Source: Lactococcus paracarnosus (lineage in GTDB: Bacteria; Bacillota; Bacilli; Lactobacillales; Streptococcaceae). Taken from it: 64,000 nt of DNA. Made by a program: the position numbers and the translations under genes. The notes below the pieces were generated by a model. The model was not told the DNA's origin. It worked only from the letters and a program-made list of their open reading frames with translations, and did not search any database. Shown one piece after another: positions 17,898 to 28,614 of this stretch (the stretch's first letter is position 1; each line of letters opens with the position of its first letter). The DNA is taken from NCBI RefSeq assembly GCF_006770285.1, contig NZ_CP017195.1, positions 1,116,001-1,180,000 on the forward strand. The letters run 5' to 3'.

Positions 17898-19464
17898 TAG
17901 CAAATTTAAGATATCGAAACTCCTTATTTTTTCAGGTGTCTATATCTTAACAACTGCCGTGGTCATTATCTTTCTTAATCAACACACCACTGCGATCGAT
18001 ACAGATAATTTGATGGTGCGTGCCTATGCCGTCTCGGATATTCTAAAGAAAAACCCTGATACACAATTTGATGAGTCAGTCATTGTGCTACCAACTAATA
18101 CTGACTCAAAAGCAGTTGATAATATCAAAAATGGCGCAAAATTTACGCGTACATTGACCAAAACAAACCTAACGATTACAGTACCAAATTATCAAGATGC
18201 CGTTCTCAAAAATTACGTGCAAATCACGCGTCAACGCTCTTCAGATAATGCGGTGAATACCATCATCATTATTTTTGCGGCATCAATCTATCTCATCTGG
18301 ATTTTCCAACTCTATAAGAGTGCTAAGAAATTACATCAGTTTGAAATAGATACTATTGCCAAAATTAAAAATATCCGTCGCAGTCCGCTCACACAAAGTT
18401 ACTTGATATCTGAAAACGATGATAAAGTAACAACCGCATTGAATCACCTAGGTGAAACGATCCAGCATCAGGCTGAGAGCTCTACACCTGCTAAAAAAAA
18501 TCTATACGAATTCATTGAACTCTTTGAGTTTCCTATTTTTATCTATGACATAAAAGGCACTATTCGAAGGAGCAATGCTAGTTTTAAAAATGAATTTGCA
18601 GATACCAAAAACTTAGATATTTTTAGTCCTTATAGTGATGTCCTACAATTTTTAGTGAATAAAATGCTAAAACCTGGCCAACAGGAACGCACCTTCTATT
18701 TTGAGCATATCAATGCCTACTATACGGTTAATGTCCGGCCAATCCAAGCACTTGATCATCGCCTCATGGTCACCATGATCGATGTGACCACTTATAAAGC
18801 GACAACACTAGCGCATAACGACTTTATTGCTAACGTCTCTCATGACCTGAAAACGCCTTTAGCTGCTATCGCTGGTTTTGCTGATATTTTAGCCAATGAC
18901 CAAGAAAAATTAGCACCAGATGCTGCTAAGAAATTCGCCAAGCATATCGTTAAAGAGACAAGACGCCTCTCTAAATTAGTTGCTGATACACTTGAGATGA
19001 CACGTCAGCCCAAGCATCTTAAAAAAATCAAGCTTGATTTAGCTGGTCAAATCGATGATGTGCTGACTAACTTTGAGTTACCAATTATCGAAAAAAACCT
19101 GATGATTACACGACAATATCAACCTAAGCTCTATTTTAAATCTAACGAAAAACATCTCTATGCGATTTTAAAAAATCTAATAGAGAATGCTATCAATTAT
19201 ACGCCTGATGGTGGTAAAATATTTATTGCCGCTAGTAAGCAGTCAGATGCCTTAATCTTTTCTATCTCTGATAATGGTCCTGGGTTAACTGCAATAGAGG
19301 AATCCAGAATTTTTGAGCGGTTTTATCGTGCAGACCATACCCGTGACTCTGAAGGGACGGGCTTAGGCCTCGCGATTGTTAAGAAGAACTTAGCTGAACT
19401 TGGTGGTCATATTGATGTCGTCAGTGTCCTAGGTAAGGGAACGACTTTTACAGTCACCTTTTAA
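17878..19464 (+). CDS. PAS-containing sensor histidine kinase
   Basis: 528 residues from the start chosen here. TM1 at about 14-33, an extracytoplasmic loop of about 90 residues, TM2 at about 122-142, a cytoplasmic linker, a PAS domain (about 205-300; FPIFIYDIKGTIRRSNASF), DHp with HDFIANVSHDLKTPLAAIAG, and a complete ATPase domain (LIENAINYTPDGG, DNGPGL, IFERFYRAD, GTGLGLAIV). No HAMP domain is obvious. No ATG is available; TTG 17878, overlapping the regulator gene by 20 bases, is the best-placed start, with TTG 17830 an alternative. Domain order resembles PhoR/WalK. Cognate partner of the regulator upstream. Confidence 0.87.
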   Translation: MKTKQLNSKFKISKLLIFSGVYILTTAVVIIFLNQHTTAIDTDNLMVRAYAVSDILKKNPDTQFDESVIVLPTNTDSKAVDNIKNGAKFTRTLTKTNLTITVPNYQDAVLKNYVQITRQRSSDNAVNTIIIIFAASIYLIWIFQLYKSAKKLHQFEIDTIAKIKNIRRSPLTQSYLISENDDKVTTALNHLGETIQHQAESSTPAKKNLYEFIELFEFPIFIYDIKGTIRRSNASFKNEFADTKNLDIFSPYSDVLQFLVNKMLKPGQQERTFYFEHINAYYTVNVRPIQALDHRLMVTMIDVTTYKATTLAHNDFIANVSHDLKTPLAAIAGFADILANDQEKLAPDAAKKFAKHIVKETRRLSKLVADTLEMTRQPKHLKKIKLDLAGQIDDVLTNFELPIIEKNLMITRQYQPKLYFKSNEKHLYAILKNLIENAINYTPDGGKIFIAASKQSDALIFSISDNGPGLTAIEESRIFERFYRADHTRDSEGTGLGLAIVKKNLAELGGHIDVVSVLGKGTTFTVTF

Positions 19465-19470
19465 TGGCAA

Positions 19471-19509
19471 CAAGAAAAGCACCTAGACAATCTAGATGCT
19501 TTTTTCTTA
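19471..19509. terminator. Bidirectional terminator between the kinase gene and glpF
   Basis: AAGAAAAGCACCTAGA and TCTAGATGCTTTTTTCTT pair (one bulge) around CAA, with T tracts on both sides for the converging genes. Confidence 0.8.
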
Positions 19510-19521
19510 TCTATACAGTGA

Positions 19522-20241
19522 CTATTTTTTGATAAATGTGAATAAGCCAACTGCTAAGAGGCCACCAACGATAGGTGCAACGACTGGTACCCAGCTATAT
19601 GCCCAGTCAGAATTCCCTTTATTTTTCATTGGGAGAATAAAGTGAGCGATCCTAGGACCTAAATCTCGCGCAGGATTGATTGCATAACCTGTTGCCCCAC
19701 CAAGTGATAGACCAATGGCCAAAATTAAGCCACCAACTGCGAAGACGTTTGTCCCATCAGCAAATTTATTAGCACCAAAGGCAAGTAAGCCTACGACAAG
19801 GACCATCGTCCCGATAACTTCTGAGATGAAATTTGCTGGATAATTACGAATAGCAGGACCGGTAGAAAAGGTACCAAGAATAGCCCCTTGATCAGTTGTT
19901 TCATTCCAATGTGGTAGATAAGCTAACCAAACAAGGACTGCGCCAACAATACCACCTAATATTTGAGCGACGATGAAAGGTAAGACTAGGCTTGCTTTCA
20001 AACTACCATTTACAGCCATGGCAATCGTTACTGCTGGATTGAGGTGAGCAGGGCCATTAATCCCTGCTACGTAAACAGCAATCGTTACAGCAAGTGCCCA
20101 ACCAAAGGCAATTACGATCCACCCTGAGTTTTGCGCTTTACTTTTATTTAGATTGACTGCGGCACATACCCCATCCCCTAATAAAATAAGGATGGCTGTA
20201 CCAATGAATTCACTAAAAATTTGTGTCATATCTGCAGACAT
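19522..20241 (-). CDS. glpF: Glycerol uptake facilitator (aquaglyceroporin)
   Basis: 239 residues, six membrane helices and two half-helices carrying the NPA boxes: GPAHLNPAVTIAM (about 61-73) and GYAINPARDLGPR (about 183-195). The aspartate after the second NPAR (NPARD) is typical of glycerol-conducting members. Last gene of the glpK-glpO-glpF operon; its start overlaps the glpO stop. Brings glycerol in by diffusion for GlpK. Confidence 0.94.
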   Translation of the reverse strand: MSADMTQIFSEFIGTAILILLGDGVCAAVNLNKSKAQNSGWIVIAFGWALAVTIAVYVAGINGPAHLNPAVTIAMAVNGSLKASLVLPFIVAQILGGIVGAVLVWLAYLPHWNETTDQGAILGTFSTGPAIRNYPANFISEVIGTMVLVVGLLAFGANKFADGTNVFAVGGLILAIGLSLGGATGYAINPARDLGPRIAHFILPMKNKGNSDWAYSWVPVVAPIVGGLLAVGLFTFIKK

Positions 20242-22079
20242 TAGTTTGCCCCCGCTTTCAATTCTTTCAAGTCTGACGTATTAATCACACGATTCAACTC
20301 AACTAGGTGCTCAGCTTTTTCATCTTCTGTCCAGGCGTAATAGTCAGCCATGGCAGCTAATACGGGATGCTTAATCGCATCCAAACGATCACGTTGGAAT
20401 AGAATGTGATTGGTCCGTCTCATGAGGTAATCACTTGGTGTGAGTGTCATTTCGGCAACCATGGCGTAACGCAACATGGCTGATTCAGCTATGCTTAACT
20501 GATCATAAGCTGGAAAGTCTTTAACAAATTCGAAGATTGTCAGTGCATTCGTTCCATAGAAATCTGCAATATAGTGTGCATCTTCACTAGATAAACCAGC
20601 TGCAACACCGACTGCTGCGTTTTCAGTAACAGTTTCTTCCACTTTGGCAGGATCAAAATCACCACCAGATACAGCATACTCTTTTGAGTTGATATCCGTA
20701 TAGGTTTGGCTAAAGTCATCAGACAGAATTTTCTTGATTAGCTCAATTGCGCCCTCAGCCATTTTACGGTAATCTGTAATTTTGCCACCTGACAAACTGA
20801 TTAAATCATCTGCTTCACGTTCTAGTGAACTACCACGAGAAATTTGTGAAGGAGACAGTTCTTTTTCGCCACGTGAATTTTCTAAATGATTTAAAACATC
20901 CTCTACATCAGTCCGACTGGCTTGATTTTGTTTAAAGGCACCGATAATATTAAGGACCTTATCAAAGCTATGGTCTGACAAACTACCATTATCTCCACCA
21001 TTGTAGTCAGAGCCAGCATTGCCCATTAATAATGGGCGCAACCCTGCCCATGAGCTTTCGATATCATGGATTGTCAGATTTGCATCAGGATAGCGTTTGT
21101 TAATGACATCTAGTAGATAGTCAACATCATCCTGGGTAACCTTAGGATCTGTATAATTCCCATCATAATCAGTATCTGTCGTCCCAAAGTAGGTTTTATT
21201 TTCCCTTGGAATGGCAAAGACCATCCGACCATCATGTTTTTGTGTATCAAAATAAGTTGGTTGTGGGACTGGTAATTTTTTAGCATCTACAACCAAATGA
21301 ACCCCTTTAGTTGGTCTCATTTGAGGGATCACAGCACGAGTAAAGTTTAAATTACGAATTTTATCTACCCAAGGTCCGCTGGTATTGATGACCACTTTAG
21401 CATAGATTTCAAGCGTTTTACCAGTGAGTAAGTCACGCGCTTTTACTCCGATAATTTTATTATCCTTGTATAAGAAGCCTGTCGCCTTGACTTTACTTGC
21501 CAAATAAGCGCCATCTGCTGCTGCTTGTTTAATGTTCTCAATGACCAAACGTGCATCGTTATTTCGGAAGTCGAGATAAACACCCGCGCCTTGCAGGCCT
21601 TCTTTTTTGATGTAAGGTTCACGCTCTAGTACTTCTTTGGCATTCAGCGTATAATTTTCATATTTTGTGCCCTTGACACCTGCTAATTGATCATAGAGGT
21701 CCATGGCAATCTTAACTGAAAACATATCAAAGGTCGTAGGGCCTTCATCATCATAAATTGGTAGCAACATCGGATCGGGTTTGGGAATATGTGGTGCGAT
21801 TTGTTGGACGATTGCTCTTTCTTTTACTGTATCTGACACGACTTCTACGTCAAATGTTTTCAGATATCGAATCCCACCATGAACTAACTTAGTTGATCGT
21901 GAAGATGTCCCTTCTGAAAAGTCTTGCATCTCTATCAAACCAGTTTTAATACCTGACGCTGCAGCTTGTAAGGCAACACCTGCCCCAGTAATACCACCAC
22001 CGATAATGAGTAAATCTAATGGTTCTTTTGCCATTTTATCTAAATTATCTTGACGTGTTGCTTTTGAAAATTCTATCAT
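20241..22079 (-). CDS. glpO: Alpha-glycerophosphate oxidase
   Basis: FAD enzyme oxidising glycerol-3-phosphate to dihydroxyacetone phosphate with O2, releasing H2O2 in lactic acid bacteria. 612 residues. FAD motif IIGGGITGAGVALQAAASG at about 26-44; SSRSTKLVHGGIRYL near 62-76; VINTSGPWVDKI near 230-240. It is longer than dehydrogenase GlpD because of an internal insertion (about 355-420, rich in Gly, Asp, Asn and Ser), which marks the oxidase subgroup. Middle gene of the glycerol operon, 15 bases after glpK. Confidence 0.93.
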   Translation of the reverse strand: MIEFSKATRQDNLDKMAKEPLDLLIIGGGITGAGVALQAAASGIKTGLIEMQDFSEGTSSRSTKLVHGGIRYLKTFDVEVVSDTVKERAIVQQIAPHIPKPDPMLLPIYDDEGPTTFDMFSVKIAMDLYDQLAGVKGTKYENYTLNAKEVLEREPYIKKEGLQGAGVYLDFRNNDARLVIENIKQAAADGAYLASKVKATGFLYKDNKIIGVKARDLLTGKTLEIYAKVVINTSGPWVDKIRNLNFTRAVIPQMRPTKGVHLVVDAKKLPVPQPTYFDTQKHDGRMVFAIPRENKTYFGTTDTDYDGNYTDPKVTQDDVDYLLDVINKRYPDANLTIHDIESSWAGLRPLLMGNAGSDYNGGDNGSLSDHSFDKVLNIIGAFKQNQASRTDVEDVLNHLENSRGEKELSPSQISRGSSLEREADDLISLSGGKITDYRKMAEGAIELIKKILSDDFSQTYTDINSKEYAVSGGDFDPAKVEETVTENAAVGVAAGLSSEDAHYIADFYGTNALTIFEFVKDFPAYDQLSIAESAMLRYAMVAEMTLTPSDYLMRRTNHILFQRDRLDAIKHPVLAAMADYYAWTEDEKAEHLVELNRVINTSDLKELKAGAN

Positions 22080-22094
22080 CTTAGCTCTCTTTCC

Positions 22095-23621
<1,527 letters not shown>

Positions 23622-23712
23622 TCAAACAGCTGTTTAATTTACCTTGCCAGTAAACATCTTTCAATACACATTATGCATATGGTTAAATGTCAAGTATTTA
23701 TAACGCTTTTGA

Positions 23713-23726
23713 TGTAAGCGTTTTCT
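23713..23726 (-). promoter_or_regulatory. CcpA cre site upstream of glpK
   Basis: TGTAAGCGTTTTCT (plus strand) fits the cre consensus at nearly every position. It lies 120 bases before glpK and just upstream of a minus-strand TTGACA (about 23685-23690), a good place for catabolite repression of the glycerol operon. A second, partial half site (AACGCTTTTGA) is adjacent. Confidence 0.75.
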
Positions 23727-23786
23727 ATATTCTTATCTTAACATGTGGATTTAAAAATAGACTATCAATAATAGGCTATTTTTTGT

Positions 23787-25244
23787 TTATTTTTGATAGT
23801 TATTTTTTTGAAGCTTGATTTGATTAATGTTTGCCTTGATTTTATCAATATCATAAGCTGAAATAAATTCTGACAGGTAATAATAATTAGGGTTGACTGA
23901 TATAGGATGTTCTGTTGATGTGAGTACCAAATCATAATAGTGATGTTCCTGATATTTTTCAAATCGTACTTGTGGTATGCTAGATAACTCTGTCAGTAAA
24001 AAATAATACAAGGATTCCCCAAGACTTGAAAGATTAGCTAGGTCTATCCCAACAGATAAATTCTTGTACAAGGATAAGTTAAGCGCAACAAGGATGTTAG
24101 CATAGTTTAACCAGAGAAAATCACGCTCAGAATCTCCTAAATCTAGTCTTTCTTGCGTTGTTCGAATTAAGTTATCAATCAATGTTGCCAGTTCAGGTGT
24201 CATATGTTGTTGATAATAGTGATGCACGCTATCCATATCATACATATTAAGTTGACCATGAAAACAAAGCACTTTAGCATGAATTTGTGATAGTTTATAG
24301 GTTAGTCGCTTCTCATCTGAAATACTGAGGCGTTGATAGCCATAATAGGAGACGATCATCTCTCGACTATAGGTATCCAGCATAGCTGTTGATATTTTTT
24401 TACGTCTGGTTAAATCATAATGAGCAAAGTTATCCTCCCCTAAGATATCAAAACTGATCAGAAAACAATAAAACATCGCCCCTTCATTTTTACCAACATA
24501 GGGCGTCGTCTCTTTAAAATAAGCTGCCATCATTTGAGACATCTTCTGATAAAGTGCATCACTGACAAACTTCTCTGTAATATCAGTAAGTCGATGATTA
24601 AGATGATTGGCAACCATCAAGCGGTGTCGTGTGACAAATAACCAGCAACTAAGCCGTTTTAAGGCTGTCTTAGAAAAGGTGTGCCGAAATTCTGGTTGCA
24701 TTTTTGACATCAGCTCTTTTACTGGTAAATCATCACCTGAAAAATCACGATCAATCAAGAAAAATAAGGTATAATAAAAATAACGAATTTGAAGTTCATC
24801 ACCAACTAATTGACCATTTTTTATCTCAATGCTAAAAGGCACTAACGTCTTGTTAAGCTCCCTTAACTTCCGAAAAATAGTTGCTTCACTACTGTTAAAT
24901 TCCTGACTTAATTGGAAAATGGATACTTTTTTGTGCTCAAAAACAAACTTTAGAATTTGATAGGTCAGACTCTGATTGAGATAGTGCAGCACAATTTTAT
25001 CAAAATTGATATCTGCTGAAAAATCAAGTTGTATCGTTTTTTCTTCAGTTGTAATAACAAAATAATCCCCTAAGGATTGACAGTCTAATATGATATCTGA
25101 TAGATACTCTTTTAAGACATTTTGTGTCAAGTTCATCTTTTTAGCTAGCGTTTGCTTGGTTAACTTATCATTGTGAAATAATAGTTGCCTGATGATATCA
25201 ACCTGTAAGGCTTCTTTTTTGTCTAATAATAATTCTATATTCAT
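23787..25244 (-). CDS. Mga-like transcriptional regulator
   Basis: 485 residues, cytosolic. Two N-terminal winged HTH segments are visible: DKLTKQTLAKKMNLTQNVLK (about 28-47) and HKKVSIFQLSQEFNSSEATI (about 98-117). The long middle and C-terminal part is helical and resembles the PRD-like/EIIB-like region of Mga and AtxA proteins. In streptococci an Mga-type gene sits directly before glpK-glpO-glpF and controls glycerol use; the same order here supports that role. No phosphorylation site can be assigned by eye. Confidence 0.75.
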   Translation of the reverse strand: MNIELLLDKKEALQVDIIRQLLFHNDKLTKQTLAKKMNLTQNVLKEYLSDIILDCQSLGDYFVITTEEKTIQLDFSADINFDKIVLHYLNQSLTYQILKFVFEHKKVSIFQLSQEFNSSEATIFRKLRELNKTLVPFSIEIKNGQLVGDELQIRYFYYTLFFLIDRDFSGDDLPVKELMSKMQPEFRHTFSKTALKRLSCWLFVTRHRLMVANHLNHRLTDITEKFVSDALYQKMSQMMAAYFKETTPYVGKNEGAMFYCFLISFDILGEDNFAHYDLTRRKKISTAMLDTYSREMIVSYYGYQRLSISDEKRLTYKLSQIHAKVLCFHGQLNMYDMDSVHHYYQQHMTPELATLIDNLIRTTQERLDLGDSERDFLWLNYANILVALNLSLYKNLSVGIDLANLSSLGESLYYFLLTELSSIPQVRFEKYQEHHYYDLVLTSTEHPISVNPNYYYLSEFISAYDIDKIKANINQIKLQKNNYQK

Positions 25245-25371
25245 GAGACTCAGTCTTTACTTTCTGTTTTAAATGGTATAAATGTACTATGCCATCCCCT
25301 AATTTGTCCGCTTTAGCACCTTAATTCTAATTTAAATGTGATACATTGTCCAATCATTAGCCTTTAGGACA

Positions 25372-25402
25372 AGAAAAAAAATCGCAATACCTTACGATTT
25401 TT
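25372..25402 (-). terminator. Terminator overlapping the end of the AI-2E-family gene
   Basis: GAAAAATCG pairs with CGATTTTTTTT on the minus strand; the 5' arm covers the last codons of the gene. Confidence 0.75.
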
Positions 25403-26552
25403 CAACTATTTCTTCTTCATCTTTATAAAGACTAGAAACTTTACGATACCACTTATAGAAGTAAACGACAATCACTTTGGCTGATGCATAGACTGGAATC
25501 CCGATAAAGACTCCCCACACACCAAAGACCTTTCCAGAAGTTAAGAGGACAAATAAAATGGTAATAGGATGGATGTTTAGTTTGCTACCCAAGACAAGCG
25601 GGCTAATAAATCGTCCTTCTATGGTCTGCTCAATCACAAAAACAATGGCAACCTTTACAATCATGACCGGACCAACTACTAGTGCAATGATGAAAGCAGG
25701 GATCATAGCTAAAAATGACCCTAAATAAGGTATCAAATTTAAGAAACCAGCTACTATACCGATTACGACAGCATATTTGAGACCAATAACCGAGAACATG
25801 ATAGAAAACATGATCGCAACTGTTCCTGCGACAATCAACTGACCACGAACATAACTTGATAACTGCAAATTAACTTGCGTCAAAACAGTTGAGGTATCTT
25901 TACGTAAAGCATTTGGTAACATATTTGTGACATATTTATTCAGTTTTTTGCCATCACGTAGAAGATAAAATAAGATAAACGGAAAAATCATCAGAGAGAT
26001 GATGACGCTTGTCGCGACGGATAAAAAGTTGCTTGTTCCATTGACAAGACTTGAAGATATATTTTTGGAAATATCAATTAAGTTGTTAGATAGACTCGTC
26101 AATGCTTTTTCGATTTGCGGTTGGACTTGCTTAAAGCGATCATCATCGACTAGACTATTGATATGCATTTTACCAGACTCTACATAAGCTGGAAAATTAG
26201 CAATAAATTTTTCAGCTTGTGAGCCAATACTTGGAATTGCGACAGCTAGACCCCAGATAACCAAGGCTAAGATAAAGGCAAATAAGACACCGATTGTAAC
26301 CACACGCTTTACTTTTTTGACTTCAAAATAATCAACGATAGGATTTAGTAGATAATAAAAGACTGCTGCTAAGATAATCGGTAACATGATGACACCTAAG
26401 AAATCACCAATCGGTTGGAACATAAAACTCAGTTTTGTCAAAAGTAACAAGTTGACTAAAAATAGTAAGATAATAGCAAACGCAGTCGCGACTTTATTAT
26501 CTAAGAACCATTTAAAAAACCAAGAGGATTTAAAATTATTTTTATCGTTCAT
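25392..26552 (-). CDS. AI-2E family transporter
   Basis: 386 residues, about eight membrane helices with the family pattern: two or three N-terminal helices, a soluble stretch (about 120-190), then five helices with LKYAVVIGIVAGFLNLIPYLGS and IEGRFISPLVLGSKLNIHPI, the conserved core of the family. Members export autoinducer-2 or work as Na+/H+ antiporters; the substrate here is unknown. ATG 26552 is preferred to the GTG at 26561 because of AGGTGG upstream. Single-gene unit. Confidence 0.85.
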   Translation of the reverse strand: MNDKNNFKSSWFFKWFLDNKVATAFAIILLFLVNLLLLTKLSFMFQPIGDFLGVIMLPIILAAVFYYLLNPIVDYFEVKKVKRVVTIGVLFAFILALVIWGLAVAIPSIGSQAEKFIANFPAYVESGKMHINSLVDDDRFKQVQPQIEKALTSLSNNLIDISKNISSSLVNGTSNFLSVATSVIISLMIFPFILFYLLRDGKKLNKYVTNMLPNALRKDTSTVLTQVNLQLSSYVRGQLIVAGTVAIMFSIMFSVIGLKYAVVIGIVAGFLNLIPYLGSFLAMIPAFIIALVVGPVMIVKVAIVFVIEQTIEGRFISPLVLGSKLNIHPITILFVLLTSGKVFGVWGVFIGIPVYASAKVIVVYFYKWYRKVSSLYKDEEEIVEKS

Positions 26553-26780
26553 ATACACCACCTATCCCAAACATGTTGCTAACAAAAATGTGATTAATTA
26601 TAGAAAAAAACACTAATACCTATAATATTTTAATTAACTTTCTATTTTATTATATCATACCTCATGTGATTACTAGATGATTAACTACATAATTAGTGAT
26701 TAGTAAAAAATAGTGCTTTAGTCTTGTCAGATCAACATATCCTCAGTCCTATAGCCGTATCTACCTTATTTAAAAAGTTA

Positions 26781-26789
26781 TGGTATAAT
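26781..26789 (+). promoter_or_regulatory. Extended -10 promoter of the lactonase gene
   Basis: TGGTATAAT lies 31 bases before ATG 26820; a GAAAGGG ribosome binding site follows. Confidence 0.65.
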
Positions 26790-26819
26790 GTCAATATAGA
26801 ATTGAAAGGGATTACATTT

Positions 26820-27830
26820 ATGACAGAAACACTTTATTTTGGTACTTACACCAAGAAAACATCTGAGGGAATTTATACCGCAGACCTTGACACAACAACT
26901 GGTTTATTGACTAATCTTCAATTAAAAATAAAAGAGCTAAATCCAACTTATCTCGCATTTGATAAAATAGGTCACATTTATAGTGTCGGCTCTGAAAATG
27001 GTGAAGGTGGTATTGCTGCTTTTACTGCAAATGGTAGTCTATTAAATCATGTTGTTGCACCTGGTGCGCCGCTTTGTTATGTCGCAGTCGATGAAGCGCG
27101 TCAACTCGTGTATGGTGCTAACTACCATAAAGGTGAAGTCAGTGTTTATCAACGTGCTAGTGATGGGTCACTCACACTTACAGATACAGACGTACATGTT
27201 GGCTCTGGACCACACGAGAATCAAGCAAGCCCACACGTCCATTACTCAGATTTAACACCTGATAACTTCCTAGTCACGTGTGATTTAGGTACTGACGAGG
27301 TCGTGACCTATGACGTCTCTACTAGTGGTAAGTTAAACAAACTTGCAACTTATCAAGCAACACCAGGCGCAGGACCTAGACATATCGCCTTTCATCCTAC
27401 TCAAAAAATTGCTTATCTCATCTGTGAATTAAACAATACGATCGAAGTCCTCATTTATGACGGTGTTGGCCGTTTTGAATTACTTCAAGTTATCTCTACT
27501 CTTCCTGAAAATTGGGATGCATTTAACGGCACTGCTGCGATTCGGATTACCTCTGATGGCAAATTCCTTTATGCTTCAAATCGTGGACATGATTCTATCG
27601 CTGTCTATGAGGTGCTTGCTGATGGGACACTCGCACACGTCCAATTAATCACAACAAATGGTAAAATCCCTCGTGATTTCACTTTATCAACTAACGAAAA
27701 AATTCTTGTTGTGCCACATCAAGATTCTGATAATGTGACCACTTTCTTACGTGATCAAAAAACTGGACACTTGAGTGAAGTACAACATGACTTTACTGTA
27801 CCAGAGGCTGTTTGTGTCGTTGTAAAATAA
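26820..27830 (+). CDS. pgl: Lactonase family protein (6-phosphogluconolactonase, Pgl/YkgB type)
   Basis: 336 residues, seven-bladed beta-propeller of the YbhE/YkgB lactonase family. YFGTYTKKTSEGIYTADLD at the start is characteristic, as are NYHKGEVSVY, GAGPRHIAFHP and ASNRGHDSIAVY at later blades. Would hydrolyse 6-phosphogluconolactone in the oxidative pentose phosphate pathway. The ORF extends 32 codons upstream, but that part contains the promoter; ATG 26820 has the ribosome binding site. Confidence 0.88.
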   Translation: MTETLYFGTYTKKTSEGIYTADLDTTTGLLTNLQLKIKELNPTYLAFDKIGHIYSVGSENGEGGIAAFTANGSLLNHVVAPGAPLCYVAVDEARQLVYGANYHKGEVSVYQRASDGSLTLTDTDVHVGSGPHENQASPHVHYSDLTPDNFLVTCDLGTDEVVTYDVSTSGKLNKLATYQATPGAGPRHIAFHPTQKIAYLICELNNTIEVLIYDGVGRFELLQVISTLPENWDAFNGTAAIRITSDGKFLYASNRGHDSIAVYEVLADGTLAHVQLITTNGKIPRDFTLSTNEKILVVPHQDSDNVTTFLRDQKTGHLSEVQHDFTVPEAVCVVVK

Positions 27831-27832
27831 AT

Positions 27833-27871
27833 AAAAATCCTGACATATCATGATGATATGTCAGGATTTTT
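27833..27871. terminator. Strong bidirectional terminator
   Basis: AAAAATCCTGACATATCA-TGA-TGATATGTCAGGATTTTT, a perfect 18-base stem between the converging lactonase and methyltransferase genes. Confidence 0.95.
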
Positions 27872-27879
27872 ACTTGTCT

Positions 27880-28488
27880 CTATTGTTTTTTATGCGCTTC
27901 AAAATATTGAATTTGTAGTCGTTTACGGCTTTTGATAAGCACAAAACCTGCAGTTTCGAGCAAGCCATACAACTCATCAACTGCATAGACTATAACGTCA
28001 CCTTCTTTTGAGAAGGTGTCTATGTACCAATTATAGATACCGTGAAAAACAGGGATACGTATTTCAGCAATGACAAGCTTACCTCCTGGTTTTAAGATGC
28101 CTTGTACTACTTCCAAAAATAGGACAGGATTTGGAAAATGATGAAAAGAGGCAGAACAGATAACCACATCAAATGATGCATCTGAAAAAGGAAGGGCCAT
28201 GGCAGAGCCAGTGACAAACTGAAACTCTGGATAGGTTTGCCTAGCTAGTCGTGTCATCTCAGACGAGATATCTAGGCCAGTCCCTTCAAACTTATGATAT
28301 TTTGATAACATCTTTAACAACTTGCCTGTTGCTGCACCAACATCTAAAACTGTCATATCATCCTTTATCTCGAGCTGTTTGACAATATACCGTTTAAAAA
28401 AACCTGATAAAAACCCATCAAATGAGCGATCAAATTTTTTGGCATGTTTATCATAATAGCTTTCTGACAATTTTTCATAGTTTTTCAT
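27880..28488 (-). CDS. Class I SAM-dependent methyltransferase
   Basis: 202 residues, Methyltransf_11 fold. SAM-binding motif I is LDVGAATGKLLKML (about 47-60), motif II acid in GTGLDISSEM, motif IV in FDVVICSASFHHFPNP. The pattern resembles UbiE/MenG-type and small-molecule methyltransferases; substrate unknown. Own promoter upstream (minus-strand TTATAATAAAC region) and GGGAGT ribosome binding site. Single gene. Confidence 0.82.
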   Translation of the reverse strand: MKNYEKLSESYYDKHAKKFDRSFDGFLSGFFKRYIVKQLEIKDDMTVLDVGAATGKLLKMLSKYHKFEGTGLDISSEMTRLARQTYPEFQFVTGSAMALPFSDASFDVVICSASFHHFPNPVLFLEVVQGILKPGGKLVIAEIRIPVFHGIYNWYIDTFSKEGDVIVYAVDELYGLLETAGFVLIKSRKRLQIQYFEAHKKQ

Positions 28489-28614
28489 ATGGTGATACTC
28501 CCACTTGTCTATTTTTACTTAGTTTATTATAACACGTCTCAAATCTTAGCACAAAAAAAGCCAACAGTTAGTACCATTAGCCTCATGTTATCCGTTTAAT
28601 AGATTGCTTATCAT

